A stretch of 64,000 bases of DNA from Sphingomonas mucosissima. Its GTDB lineage: Bacteria > Pseudomonadota > Alphaproteobacteria > Sphingomonadales > Sphingomonadaceae. Shown here in pieces: positions 34,223 to 43,143 of this stretch. Made by a program: the position numbers and the translations under genes. Each line of letters begins with the position of its first letter. Within the stretch, counting starts at the first letter, position 1. Under the pieces are notes generated by a model. The model saw only the letters and a list, made by a program, of their open reading frames with translations, was not told the origin of the DNA and searched no databases. The stretch lies in NCBI RefSeq assembly GCF_002197665.1, contig NZ_NBBJ01000004.1, positions 62,001 to 126,000 of the forward strand, read 5' to 3'.

Positions 34223-36799
34223 ATGCAGCTTGTAATTGTCGAATCGCCCGCAAAGGCGAAGACCATCGAAAAGTATCTCGGCTCGGATTATCGCGTTCTC
34301 GCGAGCTACGGCCATGTTCGCGATCTGCCGGCGAAGGACGGCTCGGTCGATCCGGACGCCGGCTTCGCGATGGAATGGGAAAATTACGCCGACAAGGCCA
34401 AGCAGCTGAAGGCGATTGCCGATCTGGCAAAGGGTGCCGACCGGCTGATCCTCGCCACCGACCCTGATCGCGAGGGAGAGGCGATCAGCTGGCACGTCCA
34501 GGAAGTGCTGGCGAAGCGCAAGGCGCTGCCCAAGGACGTTCAACGCGTCACTTTCAACGCCATCACCAAGGCGGCTGTGACGACCGCGATGGCGAACCCG
34601 CGCGAACTCGATACCGATCTGATCGACGCATACCGCGCCCGCCGCGCGCTCGACTATCTCGTCGGCTTCACGCTCTCGCCGGTGCTGTGGCGCAAGCTGC
34701 CAGGCGCCAAATCCGCTGGCCGCGTACAGTCGGTCGCGCTCCGCCTGATCGTCGATCGCGAGCGTGAGATTGAGGCGTTCCGCGCGCAGGAATATTGGTC
34801 CGTCACTGCCGGACTTGAGCAGGACGGCACGCCCTTCACCGCGCGGCTGGTGCAATGGGAGGGCAAGAAGCTCGATCGCCTGTCGATCGGCAATGAAGGC
34901 GATGCGCTGAAGGCGAAGGCCGCGGTCGAGGCCGGTCGCTTCACCGTCGAGCGGGTCGAGACCAAGCCCGCGACGCGCAACCCACCTCCGCCCTTCACCA
35001 CCTCGACGTTGCAGCAGGAGGCAGCGCGCAAGCTCGGTTTCTCCGCCGATCACACGATGCGGATCGCGCAGCAGCTCTACGAGGACGGCGCGATCACCTA
35101 TATGCGGACGGACGGCGTGCAGATGGACGGCAGCGCCATCGACGCCGCGCGCGGCGCGATCGCCAACCGCTATGACGCTAGCTACGTGCCCGACAAGCCG
35201 CGGCAGTATCAGACCAAGGCCAAGAACGCGCAGGAAGCGCACGAGGCGATCCGCCCGACCGACTTCTCGCGCGACAAGGTCGGCTCGGGCGATCATGCCC
35301 GGCTGTACGAACTGGTGTGGAAGCGCGCGCTTGCCAGCCAGATGGCGTCCGCCCGCATGGAGCGCACCACCGTCGACATGGCCGACGGCACTGGCCGCAA
35401 CATCCTGCGTGCCACTGGTCAGGTCGTGCTCTTCCCCGGCTATCTCGCGCTCTATGAAGAGGGGCAGGACGACAGCACCGATGAGGACGCCAAGCGCCTC
35501 CCGCGGATGCGCGACGGCGATTCCCCGGCCAAGAAGAGCGTCGACGCCGAACAGCATTTCACCCAGCCACCGCCGCGCTTTTCCGAAGCCTCGCTGGTCA
35601 AGCGGATGGAGGAGCTCGGCATCGGCCGCCCCTCGACCTACGCCTCGATCATCAAGACGCTGAAGGACCGCGCCTATGTGCGAGTCGAAAAGAACCGCTT
35701 CTTCGCCGAGGAGAGCGGACGGCTGGTGACGGCGTTCCTCGAACGCTTCTTCGAACGCTATGTCGGCTATGATTACACCGCCGAGCTGGAAGAGGAACTG
35801 GACGACGTCTCAGGCGGCCGCGCGCAATGGCAGGCGGTGCTCGAAAGCTTCTGGCGCGATTTCAAGCCGCGCACGACTGAAGTGATGGAGTTCAAGCCAA
35901 GCGAAGTCACCGAGCAGCTCGACACTTTCCTCGCGCCCTATCTCTTCCCCGACCGGGCGGACGGCAGCGACGCGCGCCTGTGCCCCAATTGCACCACCGG
36001 CAAGCTCGCCTTGCGCGGCGGAAAGTTCGGCGCGTTCATCGCCTGCTCCAATTATCCGGAATGCAAATACACCCGCCGCTTCGCGCAGGCGGGCGGTGAG
36101 GCCGGCGACAGCGGCGAGCCGGAACAGCTTGGCCAGGATCCGGAAACCGGCCTCTCGGTGGAGCGCAAGTCGGGACGGTTTGGCCCCTATATCCAGCTGG
36201 GCGAAGGCAAGGACGCGAAGCGCGCCTCGATCCCCAAGGATGTGGGCGAGCTCGACCTGGAAATGGCGCTGAAGCTCCTCAGCCTCCCGCGCACGATCGG
36301 CCAGCACCCTGAAACCGGCAAGGACATCGTCGCCTCGATCGGCCGCTACGGCCCCTATCTGCAGCATGACGGCAAATACGCCCGATTGCAGAGCACCGCC
36401 GACGTGTTCGAAACTGGCATGAACGCCGCCGTGGTGAAGCTCGCCGAGGCAGCTGCCGGCGGTGGCCGCCCGCAGCGCGGCTCGCGTGAGCCGCTCAAGG
36501 TGCTTGGGCCGCATCCGCGCACCGAGGCGGAGATCAAGCTGATGGAGGGGCGCTACGGCCCCTATGTCACCGACGGTGAAACCAACGCCACCCTGCCCAA
36601 GACGATCGCGCCCGACGCCCTGACGCTGGAAGAAGCCGCCGAGCTGATCGACGCGCGCGCCGCCATGCCGAGCAAGGGCAAGACGGCCAAGAAGAAAGCG
36701 CCGGCGAAGAGGGCGCCGGCCAAGACAGCAGCCAAGGTTACAGAAAAGAAGACCCCGGCGAAAAAATCCGCGCCGAAGAAGGCTGCGGCAAACACGTAA
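34223..36799 (+). CDS. topA: DNA topoisomerase I (type IA)
   Basis: Relaxes negative supercoils by single-strand passage. The N-terminal Toprim domain begins VIVESPAKAKTIEKYLG and carries ATDPDREGEAISWH with the acidic metal-binding residues. The nucleophile is Tyr293 in ITYMRTDG. A Cys4 zinc ribbon follows (Cys587, Cys590, Cys608, Cys614), then two further C-terminal repeat units with PIQLGEGKDAK-like and RYGPYV patterns, and finally a Lys/Ala/Pro-rich tail of about 50 residues that likely binds DNA. Length 858 aa is usual for alphaproteobacteria. A single full-length copy; identification is firm. Confidence 0.97.
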   Translation: MQLVIVESPAKAKTIEKYLGSDYRVLASYGHVRDLPAKDGSVDPDAGFAMEWENYADKAKQLKAIADLAKGADRLILATDPDREGEAISWHVQEVLAKRKALPKDVQRVTFNAITKAAVTTAMANPRELDTDLIDAYRARRALDYLVGFTLSPVLWRKLPGAKSAGRVQSVALRLIVDREREIEAFRAQEYWSVTAGLEQDGTPFTARLVQWEGKKLDRLSIGNEGDALKAKAAVEAGRFTVERVETKPATRNPPPPFTTSTLQQEAARKLGFSADHTMRIAQQLYEDGAITYMRTDGVQMDGSAIDAARGAIANRYDASYVPDKPRQYQTKAKNAQEAHEAIRPTDFSRDKVGSGDHARLYELVWKRALASQMASARMERTTVDMADGTGRNILRATGQVVLFPGYLALYEEGQDDSTDEDAKRLPRMRDGDSPAKKSVDAEQHFTQPPPRFSEASLVKRMEELGIGRPSTYASIIKTLKDRAYVRVEKNRFFAEESGRLVTAFLERFFERYVGYDYTAELEEELDDVSGGRAQWQAVLESFWRDFKPRTTEVMEFKPSEVTEQLDTFLAPYLFPDRADGSDARLCPNCTTGKLALRGGKFGAFIACSNYPECKYTRRFAQAGGEAGDSGEPEQLGQDPETGLSVERKSGRFGPYIQLGEGKDAKRASIPKDVGELDLEMALKLLSLPRTIGQHPETGKDIVASIGRYGPYLQHDGKYARLQSTADVFETGMNAAVVKLAEAAAGGGRPQRGSREPLKVLGPHPRTEAEIKLMEGRYGPYVTDGETNATLPKTIAPDALTLEEAAELIDARAAMPSKGKTAKKKAPAKRAPAKTAAKVTEKKTPAKKSAPKKAAANT

Positions 36800-36813
36800 T
36801 CGCCTGGTGCGCA

Positions 36814-36837
36814 GAGGCGGCAACCACCTGCCGCCTC
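36814..36837. terminator. Hairpin between convergent topA and glycosyltransferase genes
   Basis: Perfect 9-bp stem GAGGCGGCA / TGCCGCCTC with a 6-base loop, 15 bases after the topA stop and facing the convergent glycosyltransferase gene. There is no T-run on either side, so a role as terminator rests only on position and stem strength. Confidence 0.35.
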
Positions 36838-36881
36838 GCAACACCGGGCAATGGCCGATCGCGCCGGTGAACGAGTGCGGG

Positions 36882-38153
36882 TCACACCGCGGTCAGCACG
36901 CTCCATTCGAGATCACCATCTCTGCGGTCAACAACGGCGCACAGCTCGCGTTCGAACTGCTCCAGTATGGCCTGCTTGCTCCACCGCTCGGCGGCGCGCT
37001 GCTGCCCGTTGCGGCCGAGTTCGTCGCACAGCCCCTCATCGTCGAGCAAGCGGGCGATCGCATCGGCAAGGGCTTGCGCATCATGCGGCGGCACGATCAG
37101 CCCGCATTGGCTCAGCTCGCGTCCCAAATCCGTATTCTGGTCCACCGTCGCCACGACGGGACGGCCGGATGCCAGCATGTTGGGAAGCTTTGACGGCAGC
37201 ACCAGATCCGCCGCACCCGCCATTTGCGGGAGCAGGTGCACGCTGGCGAGCCCGAGCAGATCAGCAAGCCGGTCTGCAGGCTGAAGGTCGAACAAGCGCA
37301 CATTGTCGCAATCGGCGATGCTTTCCGCCAACGCGGGCTTGTGCGGTCCGTCGCCGCAGATGACGAATAGAAGGTCGCGTCGATGGGCCAGCAGACGCGC
37401 TGCCTGCGCGATGATCTCGACCCCCTGTTTCGCCGCGATGTTGCCGGAGTAAAGCGCCACGAAGCGGTGCTCCACCTCCCATTCCGCACGGTAGGGCGAA
37501 GGCCGGTCGATCGGCGCCACATCCGGCCGCGCCCAATTTCGGAATTCGACGATTTCGTGCCGCGACACCTGCTTCTCCGCCAGATGCGCGCACATTGCTG
37601 GCGAAATGCTGCTCACCCGATCGCCGCGAAGCGCCAGTCGCTGCACCGCGCGCGCGGCGGCGATGGTCAAGGGGGATCTGCCGATCTGGCCTGTGGCAAT
37701 CGCCATTTCCGCCTCAAGATCCTGGACATGCACCCAGAAGGGCAGGCGGAACAGCTTGGCGCACCAACGCGCGACGATCGCGGCCATGGTGGACGGCACG
37801 ATCGCCACTACTGCATTGGGTCGGCGCCGAACCATCAGGACACCCAGCACGAGCAGCGCTAAAAGGGCGAAGCTCGCCAAGTGGATCAGGCGGCGAATGC
37901 CATTGGGAACGGCCGGCACATAATGGGGCAATCGAATAACCTTGACCCCGTTCTCGATCGCGCGGGCCAGGCGAAATCGTCCGTAGCCAGGAAGAACTTT
38001 CCAATGGGGATAGGAAGGCGTGCTACATATGACGCGAACCTGATGGCCGGCCGCGGCAAGCATTTCCGCCATGCCCGTTGTACACGGACCAATGCCGACC
38101 GGCTCCGGCGCGTAATTGGGACCGACGATCAATATCCGCAGCGCGCGCCTCAC
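36882..38153 (-). CDS. WcaI-like glycosyltransferase family 4 protein
   Basis: GT-B type glycosyltransferase of 423 aa resembling the colanic acid enzyme WcaI, so likely adds a sugar to a lipid-linked exopolysaccharide or glycolipid precursor at the cytoplasmic membrane. The N-terminal domain opens ILIVGPNYAPEPVGIGPCTTGMAEMLAAAGH and carries one membrane-associated hydrophobic stretch (SFALLALLVLGVLMV). The C-terminal nucleotide-sugar domain has ALYSGNIAAKQGVEII, FVICGDGPHKPALAE and PSKLPNMLASGRPVVATVD. Translation begins at GTG 38153, overlapping the stop of a tiny upstream ORF. No other polysaccharide genes adjoin it. Confidence 0.85.
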   Translation of the reverse strand: MRRALRILIVGPNYAPEPVGIGPCTTGMAEMLAAAGHQVRVICSTPSYPHWKVLPGYGRFRLARAIENGVKVIRLPHYVPAVPNGIRRLIHLASFALLALLVLGVLMVRRRPNAVVAIVPSTMAAIVARWCAKLFRLPFWVHVQDLEAEMAIATGQIGRSPLTIAAARAVQRLALRGDRVSSISPAMCAHLAEKQVSRHEIVEFRNWARPDVAPIDRPSPYRAEWEVEHRFVALYSGNIAAKQGVEIIAQAARLLAHRRDLLFVICGDGPHKPALAESIADCDNVRLFDLQPADRLADLLGLASVHLLPQMAGAADLVLPSKLPNMLASGRPVVATVDQNTDLGRELSQCGLIVPPHDAQALADAIARLLDDEGLCDELGRNGQQRAAERWSKQAILEQFERELCAVVDRRDGDLEWSVLTAV

Positions 38154-38218
38154 GACATGCTGACCAGATACATACCGGCAACGCCGCGCATCTGCGCGCG
38201 CAATGTTCCACTCAGCAT
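38150..38218 (-). CDS. 22-codon ORF upstream of and overlapping the glycosyltransferase gene
   Basis: A short ORF reading M-L-S-G-T-L-R-A-Q-M-R-G and ending V-S-M-S. A very strong Shine-Dalgarno (GGGGGGAG, 38223-38230) lies 4 bases before its ATG, whereas the glycosyltransferase GTG has none of its own. Its TGA (38150-38152) overlaps that GTG (38151-38153). This arrangement favours translation of the ORF and re-initiation into the glycosyltransferase. It may be a leader peptide or simply the ribosome loading site. The peptide resembles no family I know. Confidence 0.5.
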   Translation of the reverse strand: MLSGTLRAQMRGVAGMYLVSMS

Positions 38219-38436
38219 GCGACTCCCCCCGGCTTTAAGGCAGATTCTCTGCTCTCGCTCTTGTTGTGTGTCCGATTCCGACCATTTGTCTATCCTCTAT
38301 TAACCACGTCCCGTAAGTTTTTGCTTTTGTGTGCCCGGATCGAAGCGCCGGGGGTCGGCAGCGTGTATCTCCTGCCTTGACCGGCGCCCCTGATCTCCAT
38401 AGCGCGCTGCCGCTTTGCGGACGGGGCTTATCGGGA

Positions 38437-40680
38437 ATGAATGGGGTGCGAGCGCTGGCGGTCGTGGCATGTGTCGCCAGTCTTCCTGCCGTTGCGGAAG
38501 AGCCGGTCGTTGGCAAAGAAACCGTGGACGACATCCTCGTTACTGCCGAACGCCGCGAGGAGCGCGCGCAGACCGTGCCGATCGCGCTCACCGTCGTTCC
38601 CGCCGCCAGGCTCGAGAACGAGGCGATGGCCAATCTCGATCGCATCGGTGCAGCCGTGCCGAACCTCTACCTCTCGCGCAATTTCGGCACGAGCTCCGGA
38701 GCGCTCGTGTTCTTGCGCGGCGTTGGCGAGGGCGATTCGATCTTCACCAACGACCCGCCGGTCGGGATCTACGTCGACGATGTGATCCTGCCGCGCTCCA
38801 CCGGCTCCTTGCTCGACCTGATCGACGTGGACCGTGTGGAGGTACTGCGCGGTCCGCAAGGCACGCTGTATGGGCGCAACACCAGCGGCGGCGCGATCAA
38901 GCTCGTCATGAAACGCCCGTCACCGGATCGAGCGTCGGCCGCGATAGATCTCGCGATCGGCAGCTACGGCCGCATCGATGCCCGCTCCACCGCGAACGTT
39001 CCGCTGGCGGGCAACCTCGCGATGCGCGTCTCGGCCCTCTCCCGCAACCAGCGCGGCTGGGGCCGCAACCTGACCAACGGCGCGCGCGTGAACGGCCAGG
39101 ACCTGCAAGGCGCGCGCGCGTCGCTGCTGTGGGAGCCTTCCGCGGAAGCGACCTTGTACGCGACGATCGACACGACGCGGGATCGCTCCGGCCCGCGCTT
39201 CCCGCAGCGGTTCCGGCCCGATCCGGCGCGGCCCGGCCGCTTCACCAATATCTTTATCGCGCCGGGCGGCGACATCGATGCATTCGAATCCGCCGACACC
39301 GATCCGCTCAATCGCACGGACACCAGCGGCTTCTCGTTGCGCGCGGATTATCGCTTCACAGGCGCAACGCTCACTGCGATCACCGGCTATCGCGCGCTCC
39401 GCTCGCGGATTGGCTTTGACCAGACCGCAAACCCGGCCGGCGTCGGCGCCAACGTGATCCTTCTCCAGGATCAGGACCAGCATAACGTCAGCCAGGAGCT
39501 GCAGCTTGCCGGCAACGCCTTTGCGCAGCGCGTCCAATGGCTGATCGGCGCCTATCATTTCCGCGAGCACAATGATCAGCTGACCGCCGTCAGCTTCGCC
39601 ACACCCGCCGGCACGAATGCGCGGTTCCGCAACCGCGATTTCTTCAACGCTCCCTCACGTGGGCTCGGCACCATCGGCAATTGGTCCCCCTACGCACCCG
39701 AACTCGATACGCGCAGCTCCTCGCTGTTCGGCTCCGCCACCTTATCCTTCGGCGACTCCCGCCTGACCGGCGGACTCCGCTACACCGATGAGCGCAAGCG
39801 CTACGAAGTGTCGTTCCTCACGGCGCCCGACACGATCCTGACGCTGCCCGATGGCCGGCTGGCGCAGCGCCGCATCTCCGAACGCTGGACGGACGTGTCC
39901 CCCCGGCTCGAACTCGATCACACGCTGACGACACGGGCCGGCGAGACGATGATCTATGCCTTCGCTGCCAAGGGATTTCGCAGCGGCAGTTTCGACGGGC
40001 GCGCGCGGAACATCGATTTCGCGCTGAACCGCCAAGGCGCGATCGCCCCGGAAATCGTATGGAATTACGAGGTCGGCCTAAAATCGGACTGGCTGGATCG
40101 CAGGCTGCGCATCAACGCGACGTACTTCGTCAACGACTACACCAACATCGCCTTTTCGGCGTCCAGAGTGACGGCCGGCCCGCCCGAGATCTTCCGTCAG
40201 AATGTCGGCAACGCCCGCATCCAGGGTCTCGAACTGGAATGGACCGCGCGCCCGCTGATGGGCGTGGAGGTCGGCGGCTGGGTAGCGACCCTGGCGGATC
40301 GCTTCACCCGCCTCGCCTCCAGCCCCGGCTGCACCGCTTTCGTGCCCGACGAGCGCGATCTCGACCTGCGCTTCACCCCTGCGCTGCGCTATCAAGTGCG
40401 GGCGAGCTACACCCAGGAGGTCGGCGAAGCGCGCGTGCGGCTCGGCGGCGATTACAGCGCGTCCAGCCCGTACTCGATCGCCTTGTGCAACGAGCCGCAG
40501 CACCGCGTCACCGACGCCGCGCAGATTAACATACAGGCGGGCGTGGACTGGCGCGACTGGGGCCTGCTCCTCGCCGCCACCAACCTCGCCGACCGCCGCT
40601 ACAACACCGGCAGCGTCGGCGCGATCGGCTATCCCGTCGCGCCGCGCGAGTGGACGCTCCGGCTCAGCCGAAGCTTCTAG
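38437..40680 (+). CDS. TonB-dependent outer-membrane receptor
   Basis: Outer-membrane beta-barrel of 747 aa importing an iron chelate, vitamin, sugar or aromatic ligand with TonB energy. A signal peptide (MNGVRALAVVACVASLPAVA) leads to the plug domain with DDILVTAERREERAQTVPIA, GVGIYVDDV-like GIYVDDVILPRS, and VEVLRGPQGTLYGRNTSGGAIK. The barrel continues to a C-terminal Phe (TLRLSRSF), as required for outer-membrane assembly. This is the sphingomonad-type family with many paralogues, so the ligand cannot be told. The start at 38437 gives the signal peptide; a much earlier in-frame start would not. No TonB/ExbB genes are near. Confidence 0.92.
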   Translation: MNGVRALAVVACVASLPAVAEEPVVGKETVDDILVTAERREERAQTVPIALTVVPAARLENEAMANLDRIGAAVPNLYLSRNFGTSSGALVFLRGVGEGDSIFTNDPPVGIYVDDVILPRSTGSLLDLIDVDRVEVLRGPQGTLYGRNTSGGAIKLVMKRPSPDRASAAIDLAIGSYGRIDARSTANVPLAGNLAMRVSALSRNQRGWGRNLTNGARVNGQDLQGARASLLWEPSAEATLYATIDTTRDRSGPRFPQRFRPDPARPGRFTNIFIAPGGDIDAFESADTDPLNRTDTSGFSLRADYRFTGATLTAITGYRALRSRIGFDQTANPAGVGANVILLQDQDQHNVSQELQLAGNAFAQRVQWLIGAYHFREHNDQLTAVSFATPAGTNARFRNRDFFNAPSRGLGTIGNWSPYAPELDTRSSSLFGSATLSFGDSRLTGGLRYTDERKRYEVSFLTAPDTILTLPDGRLAQRRISERWTDVSPRLELDHTLTTRAGETMIYAFAAKGFRSGSFDGRARNIDFALNRQGAIAPEIVWNYEVGLKSDWLDRRLRINATYFVNDYTNIAFSASRVTAGPPEIFRQNVGNARIQGLELEWTARPLMGVEVGGWVATLADRFTRLASSPGCTAFVPDERDLDLRFTPALRYQVRASYTQEVGEARVRLGGDYSASSPYSIALCNEPQHRVTDAAQINIQAGVDWRDWGLLLAATNLADRRYNTGSVGAIGYPVAPREWTLRLSRSF

Positions 40681-40762
40681 AATGTGAACGCGTAAGGGAG
40701 ATCTTCTTTCGGCCATTAGCGAACCTCCGTCCGCGTGTTAGCCTCCCCGCGAGGAGCTCTAC

Positions 40763-41287
40763 ATGATCAAACACGTGGCCCTGTTGCGAGGGATCAATGT
40801 TGGCGGGCATCGACGTGTCCCCATGCAGGACCTTCGCAGCATAGTGGCCGAGGTCGGTTACCGCGATGCTCGGACCTATGTGGCGAGTGGTAATGTCGTG
40901 TTCGCCAGTGACCAGGCAGCTGAACTCATCGAGACCACACTCGAGAACGCCATCCAAGATCGGTTTGGGTTTCCCGTCGATGTCATCGCCCGGTCCGCAG
41001 CCCAATGGCTGGCTTACGTGAACAGCAATCCCTTCTGTGCGCAAGGCGACCGGGAGCCCAACCTAGTCATGCTATGTGTCGGCAAGCAGCCGGCGACAGA
41101 AGAACATGCCCTCGCTCTGCGGCATCGTGCCGGCGCCAATGAACGCGTTGAGCTCAGAGGCGACACCCTTTGGCTCTACTTCGGCGACGGCTCCGGCCGG
41201 TCGAAGATGGGAGTGGGACCAACATCGGGTATTTGGACCACCCGTAATCTGCGTTCTGTCTGCAACATCGCGAGCATGCTGGACTAG
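40763..41287 (+). CDS. DUF1697 family protein
   Basis: Protein of 174 aa with the DUF1697 pattern: KHVALLRGINVGGHRRVPMQ at the start, TYVASGNVVFASD, then FPVDVIARSAAQWLAYVNSNPF, and WTTRNLRSVCNIASML at the end. The family is widespread but its function is unknown. Its base composition is visibly less GC-rich than that of neighbours, and its codons are less biased, which hints at later arrival. It stands alone with a GAGGAG ribosome site and is not part of an operon. Confidence 0.87.
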   Translation: MIKHVALLRGINVGGHRRVPMQDLRSIVAEVGYRDARTYVASGNVVFASDQAAELIETTLENAIQDRFGFPVDVIARSAAQWLAYVNSNPFCAQGDREPNLVMLCVGKQPATEEHALALRHRAGANERVELRGDTLWLYFGDGSGRSKMGVGPTSGIWTTRNLRSVCNIASMLD

Positions 41288-41345
41288 GGCAGCCAACCTG
41301 TCGTTTCACGCAGCCTGAAGCAGTCGCTTACGACTTCACGCAGCC

Positions 41346-43052
41346 CTATTCCACGCGCGCGCTCGCGAACGGTGGCTCCTGCGGGATGATCGGCGGCGAC
41401 ACGGGCGTCGGCACCACCTGCTTCTCGCGCGCCACCATCGCCTGCACGTCCGCCAGCAGCCGCCGCGCATCGTACACGATACCGTCCTTGATCGTGTAGC
41501 GCACGCCGCCGATCCGCTCCTGCCGGTTCGTCTGCGGGTTCAGCCGCACATGGCCGGTGCCGTATAAAGTCTTCAGGTTCGCCAGCGGGTTCTCGGGCAC
41601 GATCACCAAGTCGGCGAGCATCCCGCGCCGCACCGCACCGAACTCGGGCTCTTGCCCCTTTGGCGCCATCAGCGTCTTGGCGCCATTGGACGTCGCGGCG
41701 CGGAAGATCTCAAGCGGGGTCAGCCCCGCCTCCTGGAGCAGCTCCAGCTCCTCGACATAGGCAAAGCCGTACACCTTGTAGATGAAGCCGGAATCGGTGC
41801 CCACCGTCACCCGGCCGCCGATCTGGTTGTAATCATGAATCAGCTGAAAGAAGTTGCGGTAGAAACCCTTCCAGTTGGTTTCGATCTGGCTGGTCCAGTC
41901 GAAGAAGTATGATCCATGATTATCACGGGTGGACTGGAAATAATTCCACAGCTGCGGTGTTGTATACTGGCCCTGCCAATCGGCATTGCGCGCCCGCATC
42001 AGGTCGCGTGAGGCGGCATAGATGTTGAACGTCGGGTCGAACGTCACGCCGTTTGCCTTCTGCTCCTGGAGGTAATCCCACCATTCCGGCGATCCCGGCG
42101 CGTGGATCTCGTCCTTGATATCGGCCACCTGTGCGAAGCGCTGAAGCTCGTTGTAGAAATTATAGTCAGGCGAGAATTTCTGGATCGTATGATCCTTCAG
42201 CAGCGATTCCATATGCCCGTAGAAGTGCGTGATCGTGTCCAGCCCGGCACGTCCGGCGATGATGCCGTTGAAGTCCGACACGCCCGTCTGGCTGAGGTGC
42301 GCGACGGTGCCCATCTTGTTTTTGTGCGCTTCGTCGATGGCAGCGCTCATCACCGCCGGCGTCTCGTCATCACGCCCGAAGAACTTGATCCCGTCGATGT
42401 CGTTCTTCGCAGCCCAGCGCACCCATTCGCGCGCCTTCTCGGGGCTGGAGATGCGCCCGCCGGACCAGCCTGCGCCCATTGTCTGGTAGTTGAAGATGCG
42501 CGGCGCAGCGATCTCGTTGCGCGCCGATCGCGCCTTCTCGCGGCTGGTAAAGGAGGGCGCTGCGAGTGACACGCCGCGTACCGTCGTCACGCCATGCGCC
42601 AGCCACAGCTTATAGGCATAAGACGCATCCGGCGCCTTGTCCTTGCCCGGCAGATGCGTGTGCATGTCGACGAAGCCGGGCAGCACATACATGCCGGTCG
42701 CGTCGATCTCCTGGTCGGAGTCCTGCGGCGCGCGATTGGGAGCGAGCGCCATGCCGGGCCAGCCGGCCTGGCGGATGTCGGCGATCCGGTTGCCCTCGAT
42801 CACGATGTCGACTGGCCCGCGCGGAACGGAGCCGGTGCCGTCGATCAACGTGGCGCCGCGAATGACCAGCCGGCGGAACGGGCCGGCGCCTTCGCCCGCC
42901 GCACGCGCCGGAGCCGCGCCCGGATCATTGCCAGCAGGGGCGGGAGCCGCAGCAGCGCGCGGCGCCTGTTCCTCATGCGCCAGCACCGGGCCGGCAAGCG
43001 CAGCGCTCGCCAGCAACAGCAGGCGAGCACCCAATCGGCGAGACAAAGCCAT
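41346..43052 (-). CDS. Periplasmic amidohydrolase-family enzyme (568 aa)
   Basis: Secreted metal-dependent hydrolase with a signal peptide (SRRLGARLLLLASAALAGPVLA) and an Ala/Pro-rich linker to about residue 55. The metal motif is intact in YVLPGFVDMHTHLPG; further metal-site candidates are VAHLSQTGV, DTITHFYGHM and GTDSGF. The C-terminal part ends in MLADLVIVPENPLANLKTLYG of the composite beta sandwich domain. It differs from the pair at 25659 in sequence and length. It lies downstream of a P1-family peptidase and an SDR gene on the same strand, suggesting a shared role in breaking down a peptide-like or cyclic amide nutrient. Substrate unknown. Confidence 0.85.
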   Translation of the reverse strand: MALSRRLGARLLLLASAALAGPVLAHEEQAPRAAAAPAPAGNDPGAAPARAAGEGAGPFRRLVIRGATLIDGTGSVPRGPVDIVIEGNRIADIRQAGWPGMALAPNRAPQDSDQEIDATGMYVLPGFVDMHTHLPGKDKAPDASYAYKLWLAHGVTTVRGVSLAAPSFTSREKARSARNEIAAPRIFNYQTMGAGWSGGRISSPEKAREWVRWAAKNDIDGIKFFGRDDETPAVMSAAIDEAHKNKMGTVAHLSQTGVSDFNGIIAGRAGLDTITHFYGHMESLLKDHTIQKFSPDYNFYNELQRFAQVADIKDEIHAPGSPEWWDYLQEQKANGVTFDPTFNIYAASRDLMRARNADWQGQYTTPQLWNYFQSTRDNHGSYFFDWTSQIETNWKGFYRNFFQLIHDYNQIGGRVTVGTDSGFIYKVYGFAYVEELELLQEAGLTPLEIFRAATSNGAKTLMAPKGQEPEFGAVRRGMLADLVIVPENPLANLKTLYGTGHVRLNPQTNRQERIGGVRYTIKDGIVYDARRLLADVQAMVAREKQVVPTPVSPPIIPQEPPFASARVE

Positions 43053-43143
43053 GATCGATCCTTCAGAGATGCAGGAGAAAAGCGCAGCGGCAGCGACTGC
43101 CGTGCGCGAGATTGAGGTTTGCGTTCAGCCGACGCGCCACCCC

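Noticed and set aside
33623..35557. Minus-strand open frame of 644 codons
   Set aside because: Antisense to the P450 end and topA; low-complexity Arg/Gly/Ala composition indicates a GC-driven shadow.
36814..36837. Strong hairpin after topA as a definite rho-independent terminator
   Set aside because: No T-run on either strand; kept only as a low-confidence terminator candidate.
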